A stretch of DNA of 64,000 nucleotides, taken from contig NC_092287.1 in assembly GCF_036320965.1 (NCBI RefSeq), forward strand, positions 15,016,989 to 15,080,988, given 5' to 3'. The position numbers and the translations under genes are program-made. Below the pieces are notes generated by a model, which searched no databases, was not told where the DNA came from, and saw only the letters and a list, made by a program, of their open reading frames with translations. Below, in pieces: positions 40,501 to 52,968 of the stretch. Positions within the stretch are counted from its first letter, which is position 1; the number at the start of each line of letters is the position of its first letter. This DNA comes from Panulirus ornatus (lineage: Eukaryota > Arthropoda > Malacostraca > Decapoda > Palinuridae).

Positions 40501-42895
40501 TCCATTATTACACTTGTACCTCCTTTATTGTCCAAGTACCTCTATCGTTCCTGTAGTACTTCACATCATTATCCAAAAATCTCCATCATGATCGAAGTAC
40601 CTCCATCATGTTCAAATAACCTCCATCATTACTGTCATACATCAATCATGAAGATATTAGGTCCATAATGATCTAAGTACCTCAATCGTAATTCAAGTAC
40701 TTCCATCATTACTCTAGTACATCCATTTTGATCAAAGAACCGCTATCATTACTGTGGTACGTCCATCATGATCAAAGTATCTCCATCATGATTCAAGTAC
40801 CTCAATCATGATTCAAGTACCTCCATCATTACTGTGGTACCTCCATCATGATCCGAGTACCTCAATCATGATTCAAATACCTCCATCATTACTGTGGTAC
40901 CTTCATCATGATCTAATTGATTCCATCATTACTGTAGCACTTCCATCACGATCCAAGTACCTCCACCATTACTGTGGTACTTCCATCATTATCCAAGTAC
41001 TTCCATCATGATCCAAGTACCCCCATCATGATCAAAGAACATCCATCATTACTGTAGTACGTCCATCACGATCGAAGTACCTCCATTATTATAATTGTAG
41101 CTCGATCATGATCAAAGACCCTCCATCATTACTCTGGTGCTTCCATCACGATCGAAGTCCCTCCATTATTACAATTGTACCTCCATTATGATCCAAGTAC
41201 TTCCACCATTAATGTGGTACTCTACATCATTATCCAAGTACCTCCAACATGACCAAGTCCCTCCATCCTTACTGTAGTACTCCATCATTTTCCAAGTACT
41301 TCCATCATGATCCAAGTACCTCAATTATGATCAAAGATCATCCATCATTAGTGTGGTACTTCCATCACGATCGAAGTACCTTTATCATTAAACATGTACC
41401 TCCATCATGAACCAAGTAACTCCATCATTACTGTGGTATTCCACATCATTATCGAAGTAATCCCATCTTTATCCAAGTACCTCCATGATGATCAAAGAGC
41501 CCCCATCATTACTCTGGTACCTCAATCATGATCAAAGTACCTCCATCATGATCCAAATACCTCAACCATGATTCAAGTACCTCCATCATTACTGTGGTAC
41601 CTCCATCATGATCCAAGAACCTCAGTCATGATTCAAATACCTCCATCATTACTGTGGTACCTCCATCATGATTCAAGTACCTCAATCTTTACACTTGTAC
41701 CTTAATGATTCAAGTATGTCCATAATTATTGTGGTACCTCAATCATGATCAAACAACATCCATTATTACTTTTGCACCTCCATCATGATCCAAGTGCCTC
41801 CATCATTACTCCTCCATCATGATCCAAATACCTCCATCATTACTGTGGTACTTCCATCATGATCCAAGTGCCTCCATCATTTTTTGGCACCTCCATTATA
41901 CTCCAGGTATCTCCATGATATACTTTAGTACTTCCAGCATGATCTAAGTATCTCCATCATTACTGTGGTACCTCCTTTATGATCCAAGTACCTACATCCT
42001 TAATGTGGTACTTCCATCATGATTGAAGTATCTCCATTATTACATTTGCAACTCCATTATTATCCAAGTACCTCTCTCGTTACTGTGGTACTTCACATTA
42101 TTATCCAAAAACCTCCATCATGCACCGAAGTACCTCCATCATGATCAAAGAACCTCTATCATTACTGCCGCACATCCATCATGATGATAGTACGTCCATC
42201 ATGATCCCAGTACCTCAATCATGATTCAAGTACCTCCATGATTACTGTGGTACCTCCATAATGATCAAAGTTCTTCCGTCATCACTGTGGCCCCTCCATC
42301 ATATTTCAGGTACCTCGATTATTACTGTGGTGGTTCTATTATGATCCAAGTACCTCCATCATTAATGTGGTACTTCCATCATGATTGAAGCACCTCCGTT
42401 ATTGCATTTGGAACTCCATTATTATCCAAGTATCTCTGTCGTTACTTTGGTATTTCACATTATTATCCAAGAACCTCCATCATGATCGAAGTACCTCCAT
42501 CATCATCAAAGAACCTCCATCATTACTGTCGTACCTACATTATGATGATAATACGCCCATCATGATCCAAGTACCTCAATCATGATTCAAGTACCTCCAT
42601 GACTACTGTGGTACCTCCATTATGATCCAGGTACATCAATCATGATTCAAGTACCTCCGTCATTACTCTGGTACCTCCATCTTGATCAAAGAACCTCCAT
42701 CATTACTGTGGTACCTCCATCATGATCAAAGGACCTCCATTATGATCCAAGTACGTCAATCATGATTCAAGTACCTCCATCATTACTGTGGTACTTCCAT
42801 CATGATCCAGGTAACTCAATCAAGATTCAAATACCTCCATCATTACTGGAGTACCTCCATCATGATCCAAGTATCTCAATCATTACAACTGTACC
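37554..42895 (+). repeat. HOR unit H8 (starts full form, interrupted by gap)
   Basis: CCTGCATGATGATCGATGT at 37554, TGCGGTGCCGCC at 37884, AAGATCTATTACTG at 38714. A second AAGATCTATT at 40421 directly follows a single CTCTCG block (40315), so a piece of a different unit position has been spliced in at about 40380. A doublet follows at 42.0-42.7 kb. The next CCTGCATGATG marker is at 45251, beyond the gap, giving 7.7 kb including 100 N. Confidence 0.65.
41995..42716 (+). repeat. Paired ~361-bp block (doublet 4)
   Basis: CTCTCG at 42075 and its mutated partner (TATCTCTGTCGTTACTTTGG) near 42436, about 361 bp apart, with the same two subtypes in order. Confidence 0.7.
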
Positions 42896-42995
42896 NNNNN
42901 NNNNNNNNNNNNNNNNNNNNNNNNNNNNNNNNNNNNNNNNNNNNNNNNNNNNNNNNNNNNNNNNNNNNNNNNNNNNNNNNNNNNNNNNNNNNNNN
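42896..42995. other. Assembly gap (100 N)
   Basis: Exactly 100 N. Array orientation is forward on both sides. Sequence just right of the gap duplicates sequence about 400 bp further on (see findings), so the true gap could be small or even an overlap. Confidence 0.99.
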
Positions 42996-43622
42996 CTTCC
43001 ATCGTGATTGAATTATCTCCATTATTACATTTGCAACTCCATTATTATCCAAGTACCTCTCTCGTTACTGTGGTACTTCACATTATTATCCAAGAACTTC
43101 CATCATCACCGATGTACCTCCATCATGATCAAAGAACCTCCATCATTAATGCCGTACATCCATTATGATGATAGTACGTCCATCATGATCCCAGTGCCTC
43201 TATCATGATTCAAGTACCTCCATCATTACTGTGGTACTTCCATCATGATTTAAGTACGTCCATCATTTTTGGCACGTCCATCATACTCCAGGTATCTCCA
43301 TCATATACTTTAGTACTTCCATCATGATCTAAGTACCTCCATCATTAGTGTGGTACCTCCTTTATGATCCAAGTACCTCCATCATTAATGTGGTACTTCC
43401 ATCGTGATTGAATTATCTCCATTATTACATTTGCAACTCCATTATTATCCAAGTACCTCTCTCGTTACTGTGGTACTTCACATTATTATCCAAGAACTTC
43501 CATCATGCACCGATGTACCTCCATCATGATCAAAGAACCTCCATCATTAATGCCGTACATCCATTATGATGATAGTACGTCCATCATGATCCCAGTGCCT
43601 CTATCATGATTCAAGTACCTCC
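42996..43622 (+). repeat. ~225-bp direct duplication at the gap edge (offset about 400 bp)
   Basis: CTTCCATCGTGATTGAATTA begins at 42996 and recurs about 400 bp later. Both copies run through ATTACATTTGCAACTCC, CCTCTCTCGTTACTG and CCCAGTGCCTCTATCATG, to about 43220 and 43622. The only difference I see early on is CATCATCACCGATG against CATCATGCACCGATG. The first copy is cut exactly at the gap edge. Confidence 0.75.
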
Positions 43623-44103
43623 ATCATTACTGTGGTATCTCCATCATGATCAAAGTATTTCCGTCATCACTGTGGCACCTCCATCATAATTCAGGTACCT
43701 CGATTATTACTGTGGTGGTTCCATTATGATCGGAGTACCTCCATCATTAATGTGGTACTTCCATCATGATTGAAGTACCTCCATTATTACATTTGCAACT
43801 TCATTATTATCCAAGTACCTCTCTCGTTACTGTGGTATTTCACATTATTATCCAAGAACCTCCATCATGATCGAAGTACCTCCATCATGATTAAAGAACC
43901 TCCATCATTACTGTCGTACCTACATTATGATGATAATACGCCCATTATGATCCAAGGTACCGCAATCATGATTCAAGTACCTCCATGATTACTGTGGTAC
44001 GTTCATTATGATCCAGATACCTCATTCTTGATTCAAGTACCTCCGTCATTACTCTGGTACATCCATCTTGATCAAAGAACATCCATCATTACTGTGGTAT
44101 CTC
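43380..44103 (+). repeat. Paired ~362-bp block (doublet 5)
   Basis: CTCTCG at 43460 and 43822, 362 bp apart, same ordered subtypes as the other doublets. The late part of this unit continues to CCTGCATGATG at 45251 through the CTTGCATCATGATGCAAG (about 44425) and CATTAAAGTGG (about 44640) segments. Confidence 0.75.
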
Positions 44104-45250
44104 CATCATAATCAGAATACCTCCATCATGATGCAAGTAACTCTGTCATGATTCAAGTACCTCCATCATTACTGTGGTATCTCCATCATGATCCAGGTAC
44201 CTCAATCAAGATTCAAATACCTCCATCATTACTAGGGTACCTCCATCATGATCCAAGTACCTCAATCATTACAATTGTACCTTTATGATTCAAATACCTC
44301 CATTATTGCTGTGGTACCTCCATCATGATCAAAGTACATCCATCATTATACTTGTACTTCCATCATGATCGAAGTACCTCCATCATGATGGTAACTCCAT
44401 CATGATCCAAGTACCTCTATCATCAGTGTAGTACTTGCATCATGATGCAAGTCCCTCCATCATTATTGTGGTACCTCCTTCATGATCCAAATACGTCAAT
44501 CATTACTGTGGTACTTCCATCATCATCCAAGCTCCTTGTCATGATCCAGGTACCTCCATCATTTACTGTAGTACTTTGATCATGATCCAAGTACTTCCAT
44601 CGTTACTCTGGTATCTCCTTCATGATCCAAGTACCTTTATCATTAAAGTGGTACTTCCATCATCATCGAAGTACCTCCATTATTACACCTGTACCTCCAT
44701 TATGATCCAAGTACCTGTACCATTACTGTGGTACTTCACATCATTATCCAAGTACCTCCATCATGATCGAAGTACCACCATCATGATCAAATAAACAAAT
44801 TACTGGCGTACCTCTATCTTGATGATAGTACGTCCATCATGATTCAAGTACCTCCATACTTACTGTGGTACCTCCATCATGATCAAAGTATCTCCATCAT
44901 TACTGTGGTACCTTCATCATAATGCAGGTACCTCCATTATTACTGTGGTACTTCCATTATGATCCAAGTACCTCCATCATAATCCAATTACCTCCACTAT
45001 TACTGTGTTTCCTTCATCCTCATCCAAGTATGTCCATCATTAGACTTTTACCTCACTCATGATCCAAGTAACTCCAACATTACTGTGGTACTTCCATCAT
45101 GATCGAAGTATCTCCATCATTATACTTGTACCTCCATTAGGATCTAAGTATCTCCATCATTACCCTGATACTTCCATCATGATCCAAGTACCTCAATCAT
45201 GATCAAAGATCCTCCATCATTACTGTGGTATCTCCATTTTTATCGTTATA
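44104..45250 (+). repeat. Late part of a full-form HOR unit
   Basis: Monomers leading up to the marker at 45251, including CATTAGACTTTTACC (about 45035), CCAACATTACTG (about 45070) and CATTAGGATCTAAG (about 45135). Two local deletions break phase: CCATCATGATGGTAACTCC near 44380-44400 and CAAATAAACAAATTACTGG near 44780-44800. Confidence 0.7.
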
Positions 45251-47099
45251 CCTGCATGATGATCGATTACACCATCATGATCCAAATATTTCCATCATTA
45301 CTGAGGTACTTCCATCATGATACAAGTACTTCCATCAGGTTCGGAGTACATCTATGATCCATATACTTTCATCACGATCCAAGTACCTCCATTATTAATG
45401 TGGTATTTCCATCATGATCCAAGTACCTCAATCATGATACAAGTACATCCATCATTACTGTGGTACCTCCATCATGATCCAAATATCTCTATAATTGCAC
45501 TTCTACCTCCATCGTTATTCAAGTACCTTCATCATTCCTGACGTGCTTCCATCATGATCCAAGTACCTCATTCATTACTGCGATACCGCCATAATGTTGC
45601 AAGTACTTCCATCATTACTGTGTTTCTTCCATCAAGATACAAGTACCTCGATCATTATTGTGGTACTTCTAACATGTTGCAAGTACCTCCAAGATTGCTG
45701 TGGTACTTCCATCTTGATCCTATTACCTCTATCTTTACTTCCATCTTTACTGTGGTACCTCCATCATGATCAAAGTGTTTCTATCATGATCCAAGTACCT
45801 GAATCATGATTTAAGTAACTCCATCATTACTGTGGTACCTCCATCATGATCCAAGTACCTCAATCATGATTCAAGTACCTCCATCATTTTTGTGGGACCT
45901 CCATCATGATCCAATTACCTAAATCATTACACTTGTACCTTAATGATTCAAGTACCTCCATTATTACCGTGGTACTTCCATCATGAACAAAGTATATCCA
46001 TCATCACATTTGTACCTCCATTATGATCGAAGTACCTCCATCATTACTGTGGTACCTCCATCATGATCCAAGTACCTCAATCATTACACTTGTACCTTCA
46101 TGATTCAAGTACTTCCATAATTACTGTGGTACCTCTATCATGATCAAAGTACATCCATCATTATATTTGTACCTCCATCATGATCCATGTACCTCCATCA
46201 TCACTGTGGTACCTCCATCATCATTCAAGTACCTCCATGACTACTGTGGTATTTCCTTCATGATCCAAGTACGTCAATCATTACTATGGTAATTCCATCA
46301 TGATCCAAGTATCTCCATCATTTTTGTGGTACCTCCATCATGATCCAGGTACCTCAATCATTTACTATAGTACTTCCATCAAGATCTATTACTGTGGTAC
46401 CTCCTTCGTGAACCAAGTACCTCCATCACTAATATGTTACTTCCATCATGATCGAAGTACCTCCATTATTACACTTGTACCTCTATTAACTTCCAGGTAC
46501 CTCTATCATTACTGTGGTATTTCACATCATTATCCAAGAATATCCATCATGATCGAAGTATCTCTATCATGTTCAAATAACCTCCAACATTACTGTCATA
46601 CATCCATCATAATGATAGTAGGTCCATCATGATCCAAGTACCTCAATCATGATTCAAGTACCTCCTTCATTACTCTAGTACCTCCATCTTGATCAAAGAA
46701 CCTCTATCATTACTGTGGTACCTCCATCATGATCAAAGTACCTCCATCATGATTCAAGTACCTCAATCATGATTCAAGTACCTCCATCTTTACTGTGGTA
46801 CCTCCATCATGGTCCAAGTACCTCATCATGATATAAATACCTCCATGACTACTGTGGTACCTCTATCATCATCTAAATAATTCCATCATTACTGTAGTAC
46901 TTCCATCATGATCCAAGTACCTCCAGCATTACTGTGGTACTTCCATCATGATCGAAGTATCTCCATCATTACACTTGTACCTCCATTAGGATCTACGTAC
47001 CTCCATAATTACACTGATACTTCCATTATGATCCAAGTACCTCCATCACGATCAAAGATCCTCCATCATAACTGTGGTACCTACATTTTTATCGTTATA
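45251..47099 (+). repeat. HOR unit H9 (1,849 bp, short form)
   Basis: CCTGCATGATGATCG at 45251, TGCGATACCGCCATAATG at 45579, AAGATCTATTACTG at 46381, CCAGCATTACTG at 46923. A deletion near 45725-45745 (TATCTTTACTTCCATCTTTAC) removes roughly 40-60 bp present in H8. This is the first unit where TGTAGTACTTCCATCATG leads directly to CCAGCATTACTG, the short-form junction. Confidence 0.8.
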
Positions 47100-48700
47100 C
47101 CTGCATGATGATCGATGTACCTCAATCATGATCCAAATATTTCCATCATTACTGAGGTACTTCCATCATGATACAAGTACTTCCATCATGTTCGTAGTAG
47201 ATCTATGATCAATGTCCCTTCATCACGATCCAAGTGCCTCAATCATGATACAAGTACATCCATCATTACTGTGGTACCTCCATAATGATCCAAGTACCTC
47301 CATCACTATTGTGGTATTTCCTTCATGATCCAAGTACGTCAATCATTACTGTGGTAATTCCATCATGAACCAAGTATCTCCATCATTTTTGTGGTACGTC
47401 CATCAAAATCCAGGTACTTCAATCATTTACTATGGTACTTCCATCAAGATCTATTACTGTGGTACCTCCTTCATGAACCCAGTACCTCCATCATTAATAT
47501 GTTACTTCCATCATGATCGAAGTACCTCCATTATTACACTTGTACCTCTATTAACTTCCAGGTACCTCTATCATTACTGTGGTATTTCACATCATTATCC
47601 AAGAATATCCATCATGATCGAAGTATCTCTATCATGTTCAAATAACCTCCAACATTACTGTCATACATCCATCATAATGATAGTAGGTCCATCATGATCC
47701 AAGTACCTCAATCATGATTCAAGTACCTCCTTCATTACTCTAGTACCTCCATCTTGATCAAAGAACCTCTATCATTACTGTGGTACCTCCATCATGATCA
47801 AAGTACCTCCATCATGATTCAAGTACCTCAATCATGATTCAAGTACCTCCATCATTACTGTGGTACCTCCATCATGGTCCAAGTACCTCATCATGATTTA
47901 AATACCTCCATGACTACTGTGGTACCTCTATCATCATCTAAATAATTCCATCACTACTGTAGTACTTCCATCATGATCCAAGTACCTCCAGCATTACTGT
48001 GGTACTTCCATCATGATCGAAGTATCTCCATCATTACACTTGTACCTCCATTAGGATCTACGTACCTCCATAATTACACTGATACTTCCATTATGATCCA
48101 AGTACCTCCATCACGATCAAAGATCCTCCATCATAACTGTGGTACCTACATTTTTATCGTTATACCTGCATGATGATCGATGTACCTCAATCATGATCCA
48201 AATATTTCCATCATTACTGAGGTACTTGCATCATGATACAAGTACTTCCATCATGTTCGTAGTAGATCTATGATCAATGTCCCTTCATCACGATCCAAGT
48301 GCCTCAATCATGATACAAGTACATCCATCATTACTGTGGTACCTCCATAATGATCCAAGTACCTCCATCACTATTGTGGTATTTCCTTCATGATCCAAGT
48401 ACGTCAATCATTACTGTGGTAATTCCATCATGAACCAAGTATCTCCATCATTTTTGTGGTACGTCCATCAAAATCCAGGTACTTCAATCATTTACTATGG
48501 TACTTCCATCAAGATCTATTACTGTGGTACCTCCTTCATGAACCCAGTAGCTCCATCATTAATATGTTACTTCCATCATGATCGAAGTACCTCCATTATT
48601 ACACTTGTACATCTATTAACTTCCAAGTACCTATATCATACTGTAGTACTTCGCATCATTATCCAAGAATCTCCATCATGATCGAAGTACCTCCATCATG
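46225..48700 (+). repeat. 1,065-bp repeat in three consecutive copies
   Basis: AAGATCTATTACTG at 46381, 47446 and 48511 (1,065 and 1,065 bp apart) and CCAGCATTACTG at 46923 and 47988. Copies 1 and 2 share private variants such as CTATTAACTTCCAGGTACC and AAGAATATCCATC and look almost identical over several hundred bases. Copy 3 (from about 48355) matches copy 2 up to about 48610 and then diverges. End points are approximate. Confidence 0.8.
47100..48164 (+). repeat. HOR unit H10 (1,065 bp, truncated short form)
   Basis: Marker at 47100 and again at 48165. The TGCGGTACCGCC and CCAAGATTACTG part is missing: CATCACGATCCAAGTGCCTC and a CAAGTACATCC monomer (about 47225-47255) jump directly to the CATCACTATTGTGG variant (47301). 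AAGATCTATTACTG is at 47446. Nearly identical to the matching part of H9. Confidence 0.8.
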
Positions 48701-49209
48701 TTCAAATAACCTCCACCAATACTGTCATACATCCATCATAATGATAGTAGGTCCATCATGATCAAAGTACCTCAATCATGATTCAAGTACCTCCATCATT
48801 ACTCTGGTACCTCCATCTTGATCAAAGAACCTCTATCATTACTGTGGTACCTCCATCATGATCAAAGTACCTCCATCATGATTCAAGTAACTCCATCATT
48901 ACTGTGGTACTTCCATCATGATCCAAGTACCTCAATCATGATTCAAATTCTTCCATCATTACTGTGGTATCTCCATCATCATCTAAGTAATTCCATCATT
49001 ACTGTAGTACTTCCATCATGATCCAAGTACCTCCAGCATTACCGTGGTACTTCCATCATTATCGAAGTATCTCCCTCATTACACTTGTACCTCCATTAGG
49101 TTCTAAGTACCTCCATCATTACCCTGCTACTTCCATCATGATCCAAGTACCTCCATCATGATCAAAGGTCCTCCATCATTACTGTGGGATCTCCTTTTTC
49201 ATCGTTGTA
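48165..49209 (+). repeat. HOR unit H11 (1,045 bp, truncated short form)
   Basis: Same truncated architecture as H10 but one 20-bp monomer shorter (CCAGCATTAC at 49033, 1,045 bp after 47988). AAGATCTATTACTG is at 48511. A single-base deletion at about 48640 (CTATATCATACTG) and variants such as CACCAATACTG show it is older than the H9/H10 duplication. Confidence 0.75.
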
Positions 49210-51089
49210 CCTGCATGATGATCGATGTAAATCCATCATGATCCAAATATTTCCATCATTACTGAGGTACTTCCATCATGATACAAGTACTTCCATCAGG
49301 TTCGTAGTACATCTATGATCCATGTACCTTCATCACGATCTAAGTACCTCAGTTATTAATGTGGTATTTCCATCATGATCCAAATACCTTAATCATGATA
49401 CAAGTACATCCATCATTACTGTGTTACCTCTATCATGATCAAAATACCTCCATAATTGCATTTCTACCTCCATCGTTATTCAAGGACCTTCATCATTCCT
49501 GACGTACTTCCACCATGATCCAAGTACCTCAATCATTACTGCGGTACCGCCATAATGATCCAAGTACTTCCATCATTACTGTGGTTCTACCATCATGATA
49601 CCAGGAACTCGATCATTTCTGTGGTACTTCTAACATGTTCCAAGTACCTCCAAGATTACTGTGGTACTTCCATCTTGATCCTATTACCTCTATCATTACT
49701 GCGGTACCTCTATCATGATCCAGGTACTTCCATCTTTACTGTGGTACCTCCTTCATGATCAAAGTGCCTCTATCATGATCCAAGTACCTGAATCATGATT
49801 TAAGTAACTCCATCATTACTGTGGTACCACCATAATGATCCAAGTACCTCAAGCATGATTCAAGTACCTCCATCATTTTTGTGGGACCGCCATCATGATC
49901 CAGTTACCTAAATCATTACACTTGTACCTTAATGATTCAAGTACCTCCATCATTACTCTCGTACCTCCATTATGAACAAAATATATCCATCATCAAATTT
50001 GTACCTCCATTATGATCCAAGTACCTTCATCATTACTGTAGTACCTCCATCATGATCCAAGTACCTCAATCATTACACTTGTACCTTCATGATTCAAGAA
50101 CTTCCATAATTACTGTGGTACCTCTATCATGATCAAAGTATATCCATCATTACATTTGTACCTCCATCATGATCCAAGTACCTCCATCATTACTGTGGTA
50201 CCTCCATCATGATCAAAGTACCTCCATCACTATTGTGGTATTTCCTTCATGATCCAAGTACGTCAATCATTACTGTGGTAATTCCATCATGATCCAAGTA
50301 TCTCCATCACTTTTGTGGTACCTCCATCATAATCCAGGTACCTCAATCATTTACTACAGTACTTCCATCAAGATCTATTACTGTGGTACCTCCTTCATGA
50401 ACCCAGTACCTCCATCATTAATATGTTACTTCCATCATGATTGAAGTACCTCCATTATTACACTTGAACCTCCATTATTGTCCAAGTACCTCTATCATTA
50501 CTGTGGTACTTCACATCATTATCCAAGAATCTCCGTCATGATCGAGGTACCTCCATCATGTTCAAATAACCTCCATCATTACTGTCATACAACCATCATA
50601 ATGATAGTAGGTCCATCATGATCCAAGTACCTCAATCATGATTCAAGTACCTCCATCATTACTCTGGTACCTCCATCTTGATCAAAGAACCTCTATCATT
50701 ACTGTGGTAACTCCATCATGATCAAAGTACCTCCATCATGATTCAAGTACCTCTATGATGATTCAAGTACCTCCATCATTACTGTGGTACCTCCATCATG
50801 ATCCAAGTACCTCAGTCATGATTCAAATACCTCCATCATTACTGTGTTACCTCCATCATCATCTAAGTAATTCCATCATTACTGTAGTACTCCCATCATG
50901 ATCCAAGTACCTCCAGCATTACTTTGGTACTTCCATCATGATGGAAGTATCTCCATCATTACAATTGTACCTCCATTAGGATCTAAGTACCTCCATCATT
51001 ACCCTGATACTTCCATCATGATCCAAGTACCTCCATCATAATCAAAGATCCTCCATCATTACAGTGGTACCTCCATTTTTATCGTTGTA
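49210..51089 (+). repeat. HOR unit H12 (1,880 bp, short form)
   Basis: CCTGCATGATGATCGATGT at 49210, TTCGTAGTACATC variant near 49300, TGCGGTACCGCC at 49540, AAGATCTATTACTG at 50370, CCAGCATTACTT near 50912. Complete short-form unit. Confidence 0.85.
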
Positions 51090-52968
51090 CCTGCATGATG
51101 GTCGATGCACCTCCATTATGGTCCAAATATTTCCATCATTACTGAGGTACTTCCATCATGTTACAAGTACTTCCATCAGGTTCGTAGTACATCAATGATC
51201 AATGTCCCTTCATCACGATCCAAGTACCTCCATTATTAATGTGGTATTTCCATCATGATCCAAGTACCTCAATCATGATACAAGTACATCCATCATTACT
51301 GTGGTACCTCCATCATGATCAAAATACCTCCATTATTGCACATCTACCTCCATCGTGATTCAAGTACCTTCATCATTCCTGACGTACTTCCATCATGATC
51401 CAAGCATATCAATCATTCTTGCGGTACCGCCATAATGATCGAAGTACTTCCATCATTACTGTGGTTCTTCCATCATGATACAAGTACCTCGATCATTATT
51501 GTGGTACTTCTAACATATTTCAAGTACCTCCAAGATTACTGTGGTACTTCCATCTTGATCCTATTACCTCTATCATTACTGCGGTACCTCTATCATGATC
51601 CAGGTACTTCCATCTTTACTGTGGTACCTCCATCATGATCAAAGTGCCTCTATCTTGATCCAAGTACCTGAATCATGATTTAAGTACCTCCATCATTACT
51701 GTGGTACCTCCATCATGATCCAAGTACCTCAATCATGGTTCAAGTACCTCCATCATTTTTGTGGGACCTCTATCATGATCCAATTACCTAAATCATTACC
51801 CTTGTACCTTCATGATTCAAGTACCTCCATCATTACTGTGGTACCTCCATCATGAACAAAGTATATCCATCATCACATTTGTACCTCCATAATGATCCAA
51901 GTACCTCCATCATTACTGTGGTACCTCCATCATGATCCAAGTACCTCAATCATTACACTTGTAACTTCATGATTCAAGTACTTCCATAATTACTGTGGTA
52001 CCCCTATCATGATCAAAGTATATCCATCATTACATTTGTACCTCCATCATGATCCAAGTACCTCCATCATTATCTTGGTACCTCCATCATGATCCAAGTA
52101 CTTCCATCACTATTGTAGTATTTCTTTCATGATCCAAGTACGTCAATCATTACTGTGGTAATTCCATCATGATCCAAGTATCTCAATCATTTTTGTGGTA
52201 CCTCCATCATGATCCAGGTACCTCAATAATTTACTATAGTACTTCCATCAAGATCTATTACTGTGGTACATCCTTCATGAATCCAGTACCTCCATCATTA
52301 ATATGTTACTTCCAATATGATCGAAGTACCTCCATTACTACACTTGTACCCCTATTATTATCCAAGTACCTCTATCATTACTCTGGTACTTCACATCATT
52401 ATCCAAGAATCTCCATTATGATCGAAGTACCTCCATCATGTTCAAATAACCTCCATCATTATTGTCATACATCCATCATGATGATAGTAGGTCCATCATG
52501 ATCCAAGTACCTCAATCATGACTCAAGTACCTCCATCATTACTCTGGTACCTCCATCTTAATTTAAGAACCTCTATCATTACTGTGGTACCTCCATCATG
52601 ATCAAAGTATCTCCATCATGATTCAAGTACCTCAATCATGATTCAATACCTCCATCATTACTGTGGTACCTCCATCATGATCCAAGTACCTCAATCATGA
52701 TTCAAATACCTCCATCATTACTGTGGTACCTCCGTCATCATCTAAGTAATTCCATCATTACTGTAGTACTTCCATCATGATTCAAGTACCTCCATCATTA
52801 CTGTGGTACTTCCATCATGATTGAAGTATCTCCATCATTACACTTGTACCTCCATTAGGATCTAAGTACCTCCATCATTACCCTGATAATTCCTTCATAA
52901 TCCAAGTACCACCATCATGATCAAAGATCCTCCATCATTATTATGGTACCTCCATTTTCATCGTTGTA
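51090..52968 (+). repeat. HOR unit H13 (1,879 bp, short form)
   Basis: CCTGCATGATGGTCGATG at 51090, TGCGGTACCGCC at 51420, AAGATCTATTACTG at 52250. Same order as H12; length differs by one base. Confidence 0.85.

Larger units (their letters stand above)
5166..42895 (+). repeat. Segment B: 20-bp monomer satellite array, forward orientation
   Basis: Continuous 37.7-kb array of 20-bp monomers, mostly alternating CCTCCATCATGATCCAAGTA and CCTCCATCATTACTGTGGTA with variant monomers in reproducible order. Nearly every monomer boundary contains GTAC. Long-range order (HOR units, listed separately) is clear from marker variants. The strand is pyrimidine-rich. There is no non-repeat stretch longer than one or two dozen bases and no gene. 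Confidence 0.97.

Noticed and set aside
5166..42895. CRISPR array
   Set aside because: Regular direct repeats are present but there are no unique spacers: every segment between repeats is another copy of the same monomer, and no cas genes exist in the window.
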